64,000 bases of DNA, taken from contig NZ_JADCDB010000020.1 in assembly GCF_020252395.1 (NCBI RefSeq), positions 62,001 to 126,000 on the forward strand, written 5' to 3'. A program made the translations under genes and the position numbers. How positions within the stretch are numbered: the stretch's first letter is position 1; each line of letters begins with the position of its first letter. The notes beneath the pieces were generated by a model, which was not told the DNA's origin, ran no database searches, and saw only the letters and a program-made list of their open reading frames with translations. This stretch comes from Aestuariivirga sp. GTDB lineage: Bacteria; Pseudomonadota; Alphaproteobacteria; Rhizobiales; Aestuariivirgaceae. Shown here in pieces: positions 33,604 to 42,031 of this stretch.

Positions 33604-34800
33604 TCACCCTGCCCGCCGGAAACGGTAGATGCCGACGTCGATCGACCCCTCACGGAAGCCCGCCTCGCAATATGAAAGGTAATAGCACCAGCGCCGGCGG
33701 AACTTCTCATCGAAACCCAGCCTTGCGATGGTGGGCCACGCGGCCTCGAAACGTTCGCGCCACAGCATCAGCGTGCGGGCATAATCCTGCCCGAAAAGTT
33801 TAAAGGTCTCGAAGCTCAGCCCGGCGCGCCGGGCCTGCTCGGCAAGGATGCGCTTTGCCGGCAGCATGCCGCCTGGAAAGATGAAGCGCTGAATGAAGTC
33901 GGCCTTGCGGCGATAACCGTCGAACAGGGTCTCGTCGATGGTGATGGCCTGCACAGCAGCCGCGGCGCCCGGCTTCAGCCGGTCATGCAGAACCTTGAAA
34001 TAGGTCGGCCAGTTCGCCTCGCCCACGGCCTCGATCATTTCTATCGAGACTATTGCGTCGAATTGCTCCGGCGTGTCGCGGTAATCCTGAAAGCGAATCT
34101 CGGCGCGATCGCCCAGCCGCGCGCGGGCATATTCCCATTGCTCGCGCGAGATGGTGAGGCCAGTGACACGGTGTCCGCGATCGGCCGCCACCTCGGCAAA
34201 GCCACCCCAGCCGCAACCGATCTCCAGAATGTCCGAGCGGCCCTCGAGGCCAAGCGCATCGATCACCAGCCGGTACTTGGCGGCCTGGCTGTGCTCCAGC
34301 GTCTCCGCTCCGGCGCCGAAAAAGCCCGAGGAGTAGCTCATCGTCGGGTCGAGCCAGAGCTTGTAGAAGCCGTTGCCGAGATCATAGTGGGCACTGATGT
34401 TGCGGCGGGCGCCGGCGCGCGTGTTATGGCGCAGCAGATGGAACAGGCGGTCGCTCAGGCTCTTGAAGAAAACGGACCTGCCTGCGCGGTTCAGCGCGTC
34501 GCGGTTCTTCAGGTAGAAGCGCAGCACGGCGGTGATGTCGGTGCTGTCGACGTCGCCCAGCATGACGCTTTCGGCAAAGCCCACGGCGCCGCGCCGCATG
34601 GCGGAAAACACCGGCCGGAAGTTGCGCAGTGTGAGGTCGCAGTGAATGCCAGGCTTCTGGAAGCCGATGCGGTGCTGGCGGCCCGAGGGCAGAGTCAGCG
34701 TCATGCCGCCTGTGAGGTCACGCGGCATCATGCGCCGGCCGGCGGCGGCAATGACCTGTCCGATCAGGCTCTCGCGGGCATGCAGTGTCTCGGTGGTCAT
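33604..34800 (-). CDS. Cyclopropane-fatty-acid-synthase-like SAM methyltransferase
   Basis: 398 residues from ATG 34800, overlapping the DUF1365 stop by ATGA. N-terminal lipid-binding part (about 1-100), then the SAM domain: HYDLGNGFYKLWLDPTMSYS, ILEIGCGWGGFAEVAADRGH (SAM-binding glycines), VSIEMIEAVGEANWPTYF, and FIFPGGMLP, all typical of the Cfa family acting on unsaturated phospholipid acyl chains. It may make cyclopropane acids or, as with UfaM-type homologues, methylated acyl chains leading to furan fatty acids. Which cannot be decided by eye. Likely controlled by the adjacent RpoE-type promoter. Confidence 0.9.
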   Translation of the reverse strand: MTTETLHARESLIGQVIAAAGRRMMPRDLTGGMTLTLPSGRQHRIGFQKPGIHCDLTLRNFRPVFSAMRRGAVGFAESVMLGDVDSTDITAVLRFYLKNRDALNRAGRSVFFKSLSDRLFHLLRHNTRAGARRNISAHYDLGNGFYKLWLDPTMSYSSGFFGAGAETLEHSQAAKYRLVIDALGLEGRSDILEIGCGWGGFAEVAADRGHRVTGLTISREQWEYARARLGDRAEIRFQDYRDTPEQFDAIVSIEMIEAVGEANWPTYFKVLHDRLKPGAAAAVQAITIDETLFDGYRRKADFIQRFIFPGGMLPAKRILAEQARRAGLSFETFKLFGQDYARTLMLWRERFEAAWPTIARLGFDEKFRRRWCYYLSYCEAGFREGSIDVGIYRFRRAG

Positions 34801-35570
34801 GGCTGGGAACGGACCTCGGGAAGGTAATCGACGGTGTGGTTCGGACCGGTGGGGCGCCGGTTGAGCTTGAGGCCCTTCCACCAAAGTTTCAAGGCATGAA
34901 GGTGAATGGCTCCCGTCACCTTCAATGTCAGGAGCGGAATGCCGAGGAAGGAGCGGAGCAGATTGCCATCCGTCAAAGGCTTCCTGGTGCCGCTGACATA
35001 GGCCTTGAGCACCGGCTTGCCATCGACGCTGAGCGCCACGCCCAGCGCCAGCTTCTCTTCCGGGGCGGTGAAGTTGAAGGTATAGTGCCCCTCCACGGCG
35101 TTGAAGGGCGAGACGAAGAAATGTTTGGGCGCTGTCTGAGCCAGCCCGTCACCCACCGTCAGCACATAGGAATGCCGCCCGCCGAAGGTGTTGTTCACTT
35201 CATAAATCATCAGCCGCAGCCGGTCTTCGCCATCGAGACCAAAATAGACGGTGACCGGGTTGAACACATAGCCGAGCACGCTCGGATAACAGAACATGAA
35301 GACGCGGCGCACGTCAACTCCGCCTTCCGCCGCGCGCACCAGCGCCCATGCATGATCGCGCACCGGCGTTCCGTCACCCGGGCCATGGTTGCGATCCATG
35401 ATCGAGAAGAGATTGAGGCGATTGTAGCTGAAAAGCCTGAGGCGGCGCGGCAGGGCGTCCAGCTCGTCGACGTCAGCCAGCAGGTTGAAGACCCGGTAAC
35501 GCAGTTCGTGGCGCAGCGGGTTCAGCCGCCGGTGCACCACTTCGCCGTGGTAGAGGCAGCTTTCGGCCAT
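34797..35570 (-). CDS. DUF1365 family protein
   Basis: 257 residues from ATG 35570, whose A is also the last base of the upstream gene's stop (TGATG). DUF1365 features: the N-terminal CLYHGEVVHRRLNPLRHELR, RRVFMFCYPSVLGYVFNPVT, MIYEVNNTFGGRHSYVL and FFVSPFNAVEGHYTFNFTAP. The family nearly always lies between a FAD-dependent oxidoreductase and a Cfa-like methyltransferase, as here, and is assumed to take part in fatty-acid modification. Its reaction is unknown. No membrane segments are obvious. Confidence 0.88.
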   Translation of the reverse strand: MAESCLYHGEVVHRRLNPLRHELRYRVFNLLADVDELDALPRRLRLFSYNRLNLFSIMDRNHGPGDGTPVRDHAWALVRAAEGGVDVRRVFMFCYPSVLGYVFNPVTVYFGLDGEDRLRLMIYEVNNTFGGRHSYVLTVGDGLAQTAPKHFFVSPFNAVEGHYTFNFTAPEEKLALGVALSVDGKPVLKAYVSGTRKPLTDGNLLRSFLGIPLLTLKVTGAIHLHALKLWWKGLKLNRRPTGPNHTVDYLPEVRSQP

Positions 35571-36916
35571 CACTCGGCAGGCACCTGAATGACCGGCGAC
35601 TGCGGGTCCTGGGGCCCAAGATGAATGCGGCCGGATTCGTTGGCGACCGACCATGGGCGCTTCAGGCAGCCGAGGCGCTCCGCCACCGCGAGGCCCGCCT
35701 GGATGCCGTCCTCGTGGAAGCCCGAGCCCATATAGGCGCCGCAGAACCACGTGTGCTGCGCGCCCTGGATCGTCCACATGTCGCGCTGGGCGGCCATGGC
35801 TGCCGGATCGAAGACCGGATGCGCATAGTCAAACTCGCCAAGCACCCTGGAAACATCGGGCTCGGTGAGCGGATTGAGGCTGACGAAGACCGGCACGCCG
35901 ACGGAGAGCGGCTGCAGCTTGTTCATCCAGTAGGTGACGGAACTCGCGGCGCCGCCATGCGGAGGCAGGCCCGAGAGGTAGTTCCAGCTGGCCCACAGGC
36001 GGCGGTGCTTCGGCATCAGCCGCTGGTCACGGTGCAGAACCGCGCGGTTCCGCGAGTAGCGGAAGCAGGACAGCAGGCGGCGTTCTTCCGGCGAGGCGTC
36101 AGACAGCATGGCGAGGGCCTGGTCGGCGTGGCAGGCCAGCACCACGTCGTCGAAGGCTTGCTCCTGGCCGTTGACGGCCCGCAGCGTCACGCCATTGGGG
36201 CCTCGGCGGATGGCGGCGATGGGGGTGCGCAGCCTCGTCTCGAAAGCGCCATCGCGGATAACGCGTGAGACATATTCGCGCGAGCCGCCCTTGACAGTGC
36301 GCCACTGCGGCCGGTTCTTGATCCTGAGCAGCCCGTGATTTTCGAAGAAGCGGATGAAGGCTCGTGCCGGATAATCGCGCATGTCGCCAGGCGCCGCAGA
36401 CCAGATGGCGCCCGCCATGGGCAGCAGATGCCGGTCGCGGAAATAATCGGAATAGCCCTCGGACTTAAGGAACGCGCCGAGCGTCACGTCATCCGAAAGG
36501 GTCGAGAGCCGGTCGAGTGCCGTTTTGAAGAAGCGCGGAATGTCGCGCATCAGCTGCCAGTGGCCAGGGTTCAGCAGGTTCTTCGGCTGGCCGACGAGCT
36601 GGGACAGGCCGGAACCTGCATATTCATAGGCGCCGCCGCCCATGGACACGGCAAAACTCATGTTCGAGGGAACTGTCGGCACCTTCAGCTGGGCGAACAG
36701 CGCGGTCAGGTTGGGGTAGGCCGGCGGATTGTAGACGATGAAGCCGGTGTCAACCGAAATGTCGACGCCATCGACCTCGCAGTCCACCGTGTTGGAATGG
36801 CCGCCCGGCCGGGCATCGGCCTCGATCAGGGTGACGCGGTGGGTGCGCGACAGAAGCCAGGCCGCCGACAGGCCTGAAATTCCGGATCCGACGACGGCAA
36901 TATGGCGGGTTTTCAC
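35570..36916 (-). CDS. FAD-dependent oxidoreductase (amine-oxidase-like) of the lipid cluster
   Basis: 448 residues from a GTG at 36916. The N-terminal FAD-binding motif is IAVVGSGISGLSAAWLLSR, followed by DARPGGHSNTV and DTGFIVYNPPAYPNLTALF. It ends with GSGFHEDGIQAGLAVAERL, the second FAD contact typical of the NAD(P)-binding/flavin amine oxidase family. First gene of the minus-strand operon; a predicted RpoE-type promoter ends about 25 bp upstream. A role as desaturase or oxidase acting on methylated acyl chains is plausible from context (UfaD-type homologues) but inferred. Confidence 0.88.
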   Translation of the reverse strand: MKTRHIAVVGSGISGLSAAWLLSRTHRVTLIEADARPGGHSNTVDCEVDGVDISVDTGFIVYNPPAYPNLTALFAQLKVPTVPSNMSFAVSMGGGAYEYAGSGLSQLVGQPKNLLNPGHWQLMRDIPRFFKTALDRLSTLSDDVTLGAFLKSEGYSDYFRDRHLLPMAGAIWSAAPGDMRDYPARAFIRFFENHGLLRIKNRPQWRTVKGGSREYVSRVIRDGAFETRLRTPIAAIRRGPNGVTLRAVNGQEQAFDDVVLACHADQALAMLSDASPEERRLLSCFRYSRNRAVLHRDQRLMPKHRRLWASWNYLSGLPPHGGAASSVTYWMNKLQPLSVGVPVFVSLNPLTEPDVSRVLGEFDYAHPVFDPAAMAAQRDMWTIQGAQHTWFCGAYMGSGFHEDGIQAGLAVAERLGCLKRPWSVANESGRIHLGPQDPQSPVIQVPAE

Positions 36917-36940
36917 GTGCGGCCTATATTTTGGTACGCT

Positions 36941-36970
36941 GTGTTACGCCCCGTCCAGAGGCACGGATCA
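36941..36970 (-). promoter_or_regulatory. Predicted RpoE (ECF) promoter of the FAD-DUF1365-cfa operon
   Basis: On the minus strand: TGATCC (36970-36965), an 18-base spacer, then TAACAC (36946-36941). TGATCC with 18-base spacing matches the known -35 of RpoE/ChrR-controlled promoters in Rhodobacter. It is one half of the palindrome CGGATCA-N2-TGATCCG shared with the rpoE promoter. Confidence 0.65.
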
Positions 36971-36972
36971 GG

Positions 36973-37002
36973 TGATCCGCCCCTAGCACGAAAGCGTAGC
37001 GC
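36973..37002 (+). promoter_or_regulatory. Predicted autoregulatory RpoE promoter of rpoE-chrR
   Basis: TGATCC (36973-36978), an 18-base spacer, then TAGCGC (36997-37002), about 20 bases before the rpoE start. It fits the RpoE consensus -35 exactly and the -10 loosely. It lies back-to-back with the minus-strand TGATCC box with only two bases between them. Confidence 0.65.
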
Positions 37003-37022
37003 TCGGAAACAGGGGACATGCT

Positions 37023-37622
37023 ATGTATGCCGTGATGGAACTGGCAGACAGGCGTAAAGACGAGGAGAAACAGCGGCTTGAAACGCTGTTCCGCTCGCTG
37101 ATAACGAGGGTGGCGCAGAATCGCGACCGGCAGGCATTCGCCCAGCTGTTCGATCATTTCGCGCCCCGCCTCAAAAGCTTCATGATGCGCAAGAATACCT
37201 CCGCCGAACTGGCCGAGGACCTGGTGCAGGAAGCGATGATTGCGGTGTGGACCAAGGCGGCTCTCTATGAACCGACAAAGGGGTCGGTGACGACCTGGGT
37301 CTTCACCATCGCCCGGAACCTGCGCATCGACAGGGTCCGGCGCGACGTGCACATGCCGACGACGGAACTCGGCGATTATGACGAGCCGTCGGAGGCGCCC
37401 GAAGGCGAGGAGCTGCTGGGCCGCAAGCAGGAGGACGGGCTGGTCGCCCGGGCCCTGCAGGCGATCCCGGAGGAGCAGCGGCAAATCCTTGTGCTGTCTT
37501 TTGTTGAAGAGCTGCCGCAGAGCGAGATCGCATCCAAGCTTGCGATCCCTCTCGGAACCGTGAAATCGCGCATGCGCCTTGCCTATGGGCACCTGCGCCG
37601 CATTCTGGAGACTGGACTTTGA
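37023..37622 (+). CDS. rpoE: RpoE-type ECF sigma factor (ChrR partner)
   Basis: 199 residues from ATG 37023; ATG 37035 is an alternative. Region 2 is visible in FDHFAPRLKSFMMRKNTSAE and LVQEAMIAVWTKAA, and region 4 in ALQAIPEEQRQILVLSFVEE and PQSEIASKLAIPLGTVKSRM. It belongs with ECF sigma factors paired with ChrR zinc anti-sigma factors, which in Rhodobacter and relatives respond to singlet oxygen. It is coupled to chrR by a 4-base overlap and probably activates its own promoter and the divergent lipid operon. Confidence 0.94.
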   Translation: MYAVMELADRRKDEEKQRLETLFRSLITRVAQNRDRQAFAQLFDHFAPRLKSFMMRKNTSAELAEDLVQEAMIAVWTKAALYEPTKGSVTTWVFTIARNLRIDRVRRDVHMPTTELGDYDEPSEAPEGEELLGRKQEDGLVARALQAIPEEQRQILVLSFVEELPQSEIASKLAIPLGTVKSRMRLAYGHLRRILETGL

Positions 37623-38269
37623 TCCCGAACCATCATCTCGACGACAGCACGTTGCTTGCCTATGCGGCGGGCACGCTTGGCGAGGCCTTTTCGGTGGTGG
37701 CAGCCGCGCATGTCGGCGTCTGCCCGGTCTGCCGCGGCGCAGTACGCGCGGCCGAGGCGCTGGGCGGCGAGTTTCTGGAAAGCGCCGGGAACCTGGCCGT
37801 GTCCGACGACTGCCGCAACCGCACCTTCGCCGCCTTGGAACAGGCCGGGCTGTACCGCCTGCCGGTTGCCGCGCCGCGTCCGGCGCTGCCGCGCGCCCTG
37901 GCCAGCCTGCTGCCCGTGTCCAGCCTCGACGAGCTGGGCTGGAAGAGGAAAGCCCCCGGTGTGGCGATCTACGATGTGAAGCTCGGATCCTCCGCCCAGG
38001 GGCAGTTGCGCCTGTTGCGCATCGGCGCCGGGCGCGCCATGCCGGAGCATGGCCATGGCGGCGAGGAGATCACCATGGTGCTGAACGGCGCTTATGTGGA
38101 CCATATGGGACGCTTCGCCGCCGGTGATGTCGCTGACCTTGACGAGGAGATCGAGCATCGCCCGGTGGTGGAACAGGACGGCGACTGCATTTGCCTGGTC
38201 GCCACCGAAAGCCCCACCCGCTTCAAGTCCTTCGCCGCGCGCCTGCTGCAGCCCTTCGTGGGTATCTGA
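37619..38269 (+). CDS. chrR: ChrR, zinc anti-sigma factor with cupin domain
   Basis: 216 residues from a TTG at 37619 that overlaps the rpoE stop (TTGA), with GGAG seven bases upstream. The N-terminal anti-sigma domain has His6, His31, Cys35 and Cys38 (HVGVCPVC), the same zinc-ligand numbering as in Rhodobacter ChrR. The C-terminal cupin (about 115-205) has PEHGHGGEEITMVLNGAYVD and EEIEHRP with the metal-binding histidines and Glu. ChrR holds RpoE inactive and is removed when singlet oxygen appears. The exact ligand numbering supports the TTG start. Confidence 0.94.
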   Translation: MIPNHHLDDSTLLAYAAGTLGEAFSVVAAAHVGVCPVCRGAVRAAEALGGEFLESAGNLAVSDDCRNRTFAALEQAGLYRLPVAAPRPALPRALASLLPVSSLDELGWKRKAPGVAIYDVKLGSSAQGQLRLLRIGAGRAMPEHGHGGEEITMVLNGAYVDHMGRFAAGDVADLDEEIEHRPVVEQDGDCICLVATESPTRFKSFAARLLQPFVGI

Positions 38270-38272
38270 GGC

Positions 38273-39028
38273 GTGGCGCAATCCCTGCCGTGGAAGACGG
38301 CCTGGGTCACCGGCGCCTCCACCGGCATCGGCCGGGAGATCGTGCTGCAGCTGACGGCAGCGGGCGTAAACGTCGCGGCATCGGCGCGCTCGGCCGAAAA
38401 GCTGGGGGCGTTCGGTCCAAGTATAGTGTCGATACCGTTAGATGTGACCGATGCGGATGCCTGCCGGGCCGCCGCCGAACGTATCGAGTCCGAACTAGGT
38501 CCGATCGACCTTGTGGTGTTCGGGGCGGGCACTTACGCGCCGGTCGCCATCGATAGTATCGATCCGAAATTATTCGCCCATACCATGGAGACGAACTACA
38601 TGGGCGTGGTGAACTGCCTGGCCGCCGTGGCGCCACGCATGATGGCGCGCGGGAAGGGGCAGATCTCGTGGATTGCCTCGGTCGCGGGTTTCATGGGGTT
38701 GCCGAAAGCGGCGGCCTATGGGCCGACCAAAGCGGCGCTGATCAATCTTGCGGAATGCCTCGAACCCGAGATGAAGCTGAAGGGGGTGCGCATCAGCGTC
38801 ATCAATCCCGGGTTCGTCGCGACCCCGCTGACGGCACAGAACGACTTTGATATGCCCTTCCTGATGCAGCCGGACGAGGCGGCGCGCCGCACCATCGCAG
38901 GCCTGGCGGAGGGACGTTTCGAGATTGCCTATCCGCGGCGCTTCGTGGCCATTCTGCGCATCCTCCGGACGCTGCCCTATCCGCTGTTTTTCCGGTTCAT
39001 CACACGCTTCGTGCTGAAGGCGGCATGA
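38273..39028 (+). CDS. Short-chain dehydrogenase/reductase in the RpoE operon
   Basis: 251 residues from a GTG at 38273, three bases after the chrR stop. SDR features: cofactor motif TGASTGIG, NxxG-region VVFGAGTYAPVAI, catalytic Ser in ISWIASVAGFMG and Tyr-x3-Lys in AAYGPTKAAL. The C-terminus has a hydrophobic/basic tail (LRTLPYPLFFRFITRFVL) that may touch the membrane. It presumably belongs to the RpoE response and could act on modified lipids or aldehydes. Its substrate is unknown. It abuts the convergent glpK stop with no gap. Confidence 0.88.
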   Translation: MAQSLPWKTAWVTGASTGIGREIVLQLTAAGVNVAASARSAEKLGAFGPSIVSIPLDVTDADACRAAAERIESELGPIDLVVFGAGTYAPVAIDSIDPKLFAHTMETNYMGVVNCLAAVAPRMMARGKGQISWIASVAGFMGLPKAAAYGPTKAALINLAECLEPEMKLKGVRISVINPGFVATPLTAQNDFDMPFLMQPDEAARRTIAGLAEGRFEIAYPRRFVAILRILRTLPYPLFFRFITRFVLKAA

Positions 39029-40513
39029 TCAAGCGAGAAGTTTGCGGACGGCGTCCTGCCAGCCCGCATATTTCGCGTCGCGTTCTGCCGGCTTCACTTT
39101 TGGCGTGAAGCGCTTCTGCTTTTTCCAGGATTTCGCAAAGCGCGCGGGCTCGGGGAACATGCCCACCTTCAGGCCGGCGAGATAAGCCGCCCCCAGTGCT
39201 GTGGTCTCCAGGATCGGCGGACGGTCAACCGGCGCGTCAAGCATGTCGGCGAGTTGCTGCATGGTCCAGTCCGAGGCGGACATGCCGCCATCGACGCGCA
39301 GGATGGTGTTCTGCGCGTGGCCAACATCCTTCCGCATCGCCTCCAGCAGGTCGCGGGTCTGGTAGCAGACCGACTCGAGCGTTGCCCGGGCCAGTTCCTT
39401 CGCCGTGGTGGCGCGGGTGAGGCCGAAGATGGCGCCGCGCGCCTCGGCATTCCAGTAAGGCGCGCCGAGGCCCACAAAAGCCGGCACGAGATAGACGTGC
39501 TGGTTGGGATCGGACTGCTGCGCCAGCTTGCCGGTTTCGCCCGCGGTTTTCACCAGCTTCAGCCCGTCGCGCAGCCACTGCACCGCGGCGCCTGCGATGA
39601 AGATGGCGCCTTCCAGCGCATACGTGCGCTCGCCATCCAGCTGATAGGCGATGGTGGTGAGAAGCCGGTTGCGCGACAGCACGGCCGTCCCGCCTGTGTT
39701 GAGCAACGCGAAACAGCCGGTGCCATAGGTGGCCTTCATCATGCCGGGTTCGAAGCAGGCCTGTCCGATACTGGCGGCCTGCTGATCGCCGGCCACGCCA
39801 CAGATCGGAATCGCGGCGCCAAACAGGGCCGGATCGGTGGCGCCGAAGTCGGCGGCGCAGTCTTTTACCTCCGGCAGGAGATTTTTCGGAACGTCGAGGA
39901 GGCGCAGCAGTTCCGCGTCCCAGCCGCCGGTGTGAATGTTGTAGAGCAGCGTGCGCGAGGCGTTGGTTGCGTCCGTCGCATGGACGCGCCCGCCGGTGAG
40001 GCGCCAGATGAGGAAGCAGTCGATGGTGCCGAAGGCGAGTTCGCCCGCTTCCGCCTTGGCGCGCGCACCTTTCACATTGTCGAGCAGCCAGCGGATCTTG
40101 GTGCCGGAGAAATAGGGGTCGAGCAGCAGCCCGGTCTTCTTGCCGAACAGCGGTTCGAGACCCTTGGCCTTGAGCGCCGCGCAATCCTCCGCCGTGCGCC
40201 GGTCCTGCCAGACGATCGCCTTGTGGATGGGCTTGCCGGTGCGGCGGTTCCAGATCACCACCGTTTCGCGCTGGTTGGTGATGCCGATGGCCTTCACCGC
40301 CTGCGGCTTCACTTTCGACTTGCGCAGCGCGGACCGGCAGGTGGCGATCACGGAGGACCAGATCTCCTCCGCATCGTGCTCAACCCAGCCAGACTTCGGA
40401 TAGTACTGCCGGAACTCCTGCTGGCCGGTGGCGACGGGTTTTAGCTTCGAATCGAAGACGATGGCGCGCGACGAGGTCGTGCCCTGGTCGATCGCGAGGA
40501 TCATGTCCGCCAT
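39029..40513 (-). CDS. glpK: Glycerol kinase
   Basis: 494 residues, a normal GlpK length. The N-terminal phosphate-1 motif is [20 protein letters not shown]. Others are [60 protein letters not shown] and [20 protein letters not shown], all FGGY/GlpK hallmarks. It phosphorylates glycerol to glycerol-3-phosphate. It is three bases after glpD and last in glpR-glpD-glpK, next to the divergent glycerol importer. Confidence 0.98.
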   Translation of the reverse strand: MADMILAIDQGTTSSRAIVFDSKLKPVATGQQEFRQYYPKSGWVEHDAEEIWSSVIATCRSALRKSKVKPQAVKAIGITNQRETVVIWNRRTGKPIHKAIVWQDRRTAEDCAALKAKGLEPLFGKKTGLLLDPYFSGTKIRWLLDNVKGARAKAEAGELAFGTIDCFLIWRLTGGRVHATDATNASRTLLYNIHTGGWDAELLRLLDVPKNLLPEVKDCAADFGATDPALFGAAIPICGVAGDQQAASIGQACFEPGMMKATYGTGCFALLNTGGTAVLSRNRLLTTIAYQLDGERTYALEGAIFIAGAAVQWLRDGLKLVKTAGETGKLAQQSDPNQHVYLVPAFVGLGAPYWNAEARGAIFGLTRATTAKELARATLESVCYQTRDLLEAMRKDVGHAQNTILRVDGGMSASDWTMQQLADMLDAPVDRPPILETTALGAAYLAGLKVGMFPEPARFAKSWKKQKRFTPKVKPAERDAKYAGWQDAVRKLLA

Positions 40514-40516
40514 GAT

Positions 40517-42031
40517 TCAGCCTCCCGCCCGCTTGAGGTCCTGCACCGCATTGGCAGATGCCATGTAGGTGCGCAGGGCCTCCTGCTGCGCCTTCGTGGT
40601 GTGCAGACCGAGCTTGGAGCGCCGCCACAGCACGTCATCGGCATTGCGGGCCCATTCCTTGTCGCACAGCCAGTCGATCTCGCGTTCGCTGATGGGGCCG
40701 AAGCTTTGACCCATGTCGGCCGAAGTGCGCGCGTCGCCAAGCAGGCGCCCGGCATCGGTGCCATAGGCCCTGAACAGGCGGCGCACGGTGACCTTGTCGA
40801 GAAAGGGATATTTCGCCGCCAGCGCCGAAATGTGCTGCTCGACCTGGTCATGGCCGAAGTCGCCGCCGGGAAGCGCTGCATCACGCGTCCACGGCTTGCC
40901 CATCTGCGGGAAGAAGGGCTGGATCTTTTCCATGGCGTGTTCCGAGAGGCGGCGGAAGGTGGTGATCTTGCCGCCGAAGACCGAGAGAAGCGGGGCGCCA
41001 CCCTCTGAGTGATCGAGCTTCAAAACGTAGTCGCGCGTCGCTTCCTGCGCCTTGGAGGCGCCATCGTCATAGAGCGGGCGGATGCCGGAATAGGACCAGC
41101 GCACCATGTCTTTCGTCACGGGCCTCTTGAAATACTCGCTGACCGCTCCGAGCAAATAGTCTGCCTCGGCTTCGGAAATCTGCGGTTTGCCGGGATCGCC
41201 CTTGTGGTCCTCGTCCGTCGTGCCGATGAGGGTGAAATCGCGCTCATAAGGAATGGCAAAACAGATGCGGCCGTCGGCGTTCTGGAAGATGTAGCAGCGG
41301 TCATGGCCGTAGAGTTTCTCGACCACGAGGTGACTGCCCTTCACCATGCGGATCTTGTCCGGATCGTTGCGGCCGACGACGGCGCCCAGTATTTCGCTGA
41401 CCCACGGGCCGGCGGAATTGATCAGTGCCCTGGCGCGCACCGTCTCCACATGGCCGTCAGCGGTTTCGATCGTCATCTCCCAGACGCCCTCGGCCCGGCG
41501 CGCGGAGATGCATTTGGTGCGGGTGCGGATCACCGCACCCCTGGCCTGCGCGTCGCGCGCATTGAGGACAACGAGGCGCGCGTCCTCGACCCAGCAATCG
41601 GAGTACTCGAAGCCGCGGACATACTGGTTCTTCAGCGGTTCGCCGGTGACGTCGGTCCGCAGGTTCACGCCGCGCGTGCCGGGCAGGATCTCGCGGCCGC
41701 CGAGGTGATCGTAGAGGAACAGGCCCATGCGCAAGATGGGCCAGGGGCGCAGGCCCTTGTGGCAGGGCAGCACGAAGCGAAGAGGCCAGATGATGTGCGG
41801 CGCCGCCTTCAGAAGCACTTCGCGCTCGATGAGCGCCTCGCGCACCAGGCGGAACTCGTAATGCTCGAGATAGCGCAATCCGCCGTGAATGAGTTTGGTC
41901 GAGGCGCTGGAGGTGCCCGACGCGAGGTCACCCTGCTCGGCGAGAAAGACCGTGAGCCCGCGCCCCGATGCGTCACGCGCGATGCCGCAGCCATTCACGC
42001 CGCCGCCGATAATGAAGAGGTCATAAGTCAT
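40517..42031 (-). CDS. glpD: Glycerol-3-phosphate dehydrogenase (FAD, membrane-associated)
   Basis: 504 residues. FAD-binding motif DLFIIGGGVNGCGIARDASG, then LAEQGDLASGTSSASTKLIH and GGLRYLEHYEFRLVREALIE, the GlpD signature. C-terminal DAO_C domain ends with KLGLHTTKAQQEALRTYM. It oxidises glycerol-3-phosphate to dihydroxyacetone phosphate and passes electrons to quinone. The start overlaps the glpR stop by ATGA. Confidence 0.98.
   Translation of the reverse strand: MTYDLFIIGGGVNGCGIARDASGRGLTVFLAEQGDLASGTSSASTKLIHGGLRYLEHYEFRLVREALIEREVLLKAAPHIIWPLRFVLPCHKGLRPWPILRMGLFLYDHLGGREILPGTRGVNLRTDVTGEPLKNQYVRGFEYSDCWVEDARLVVLNARDAQARGAVIRTRTKCISARRAEGVWEMTIETADGHVETVRARALINSAGPWVSEILGAVVGRNDPDKIRMVKGSHLVVEKLYGHDRCYIFQNADGRICFAIPYERDFTLIGTTDEDHKGDPGKPQISEAEADYLLGAVSEYFKRPVTKDMVRWSYSGIRPLYDDGASKAQEATRDYVLKLDHSEGGAPLLSVFGGKITTFRRLSEHAMEKIQPFFPQMGKPWTRDAALPGGDFGHDQVEQHISALAAKYPFLDKVTVRRLFRAYGTDAGRLLGDARTSADMGQSFGPISEREIDWLCDKEWARNADDVLWRRSKLGLHTTKAQQEALRTYMASANAVQDLKRAGG

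Noticed and set aside
39254-40444. 396-codon open frame antisense to glpK
   Set aside because: It overlies the fully recognisable glycerol kinase and has shadow-type composition.
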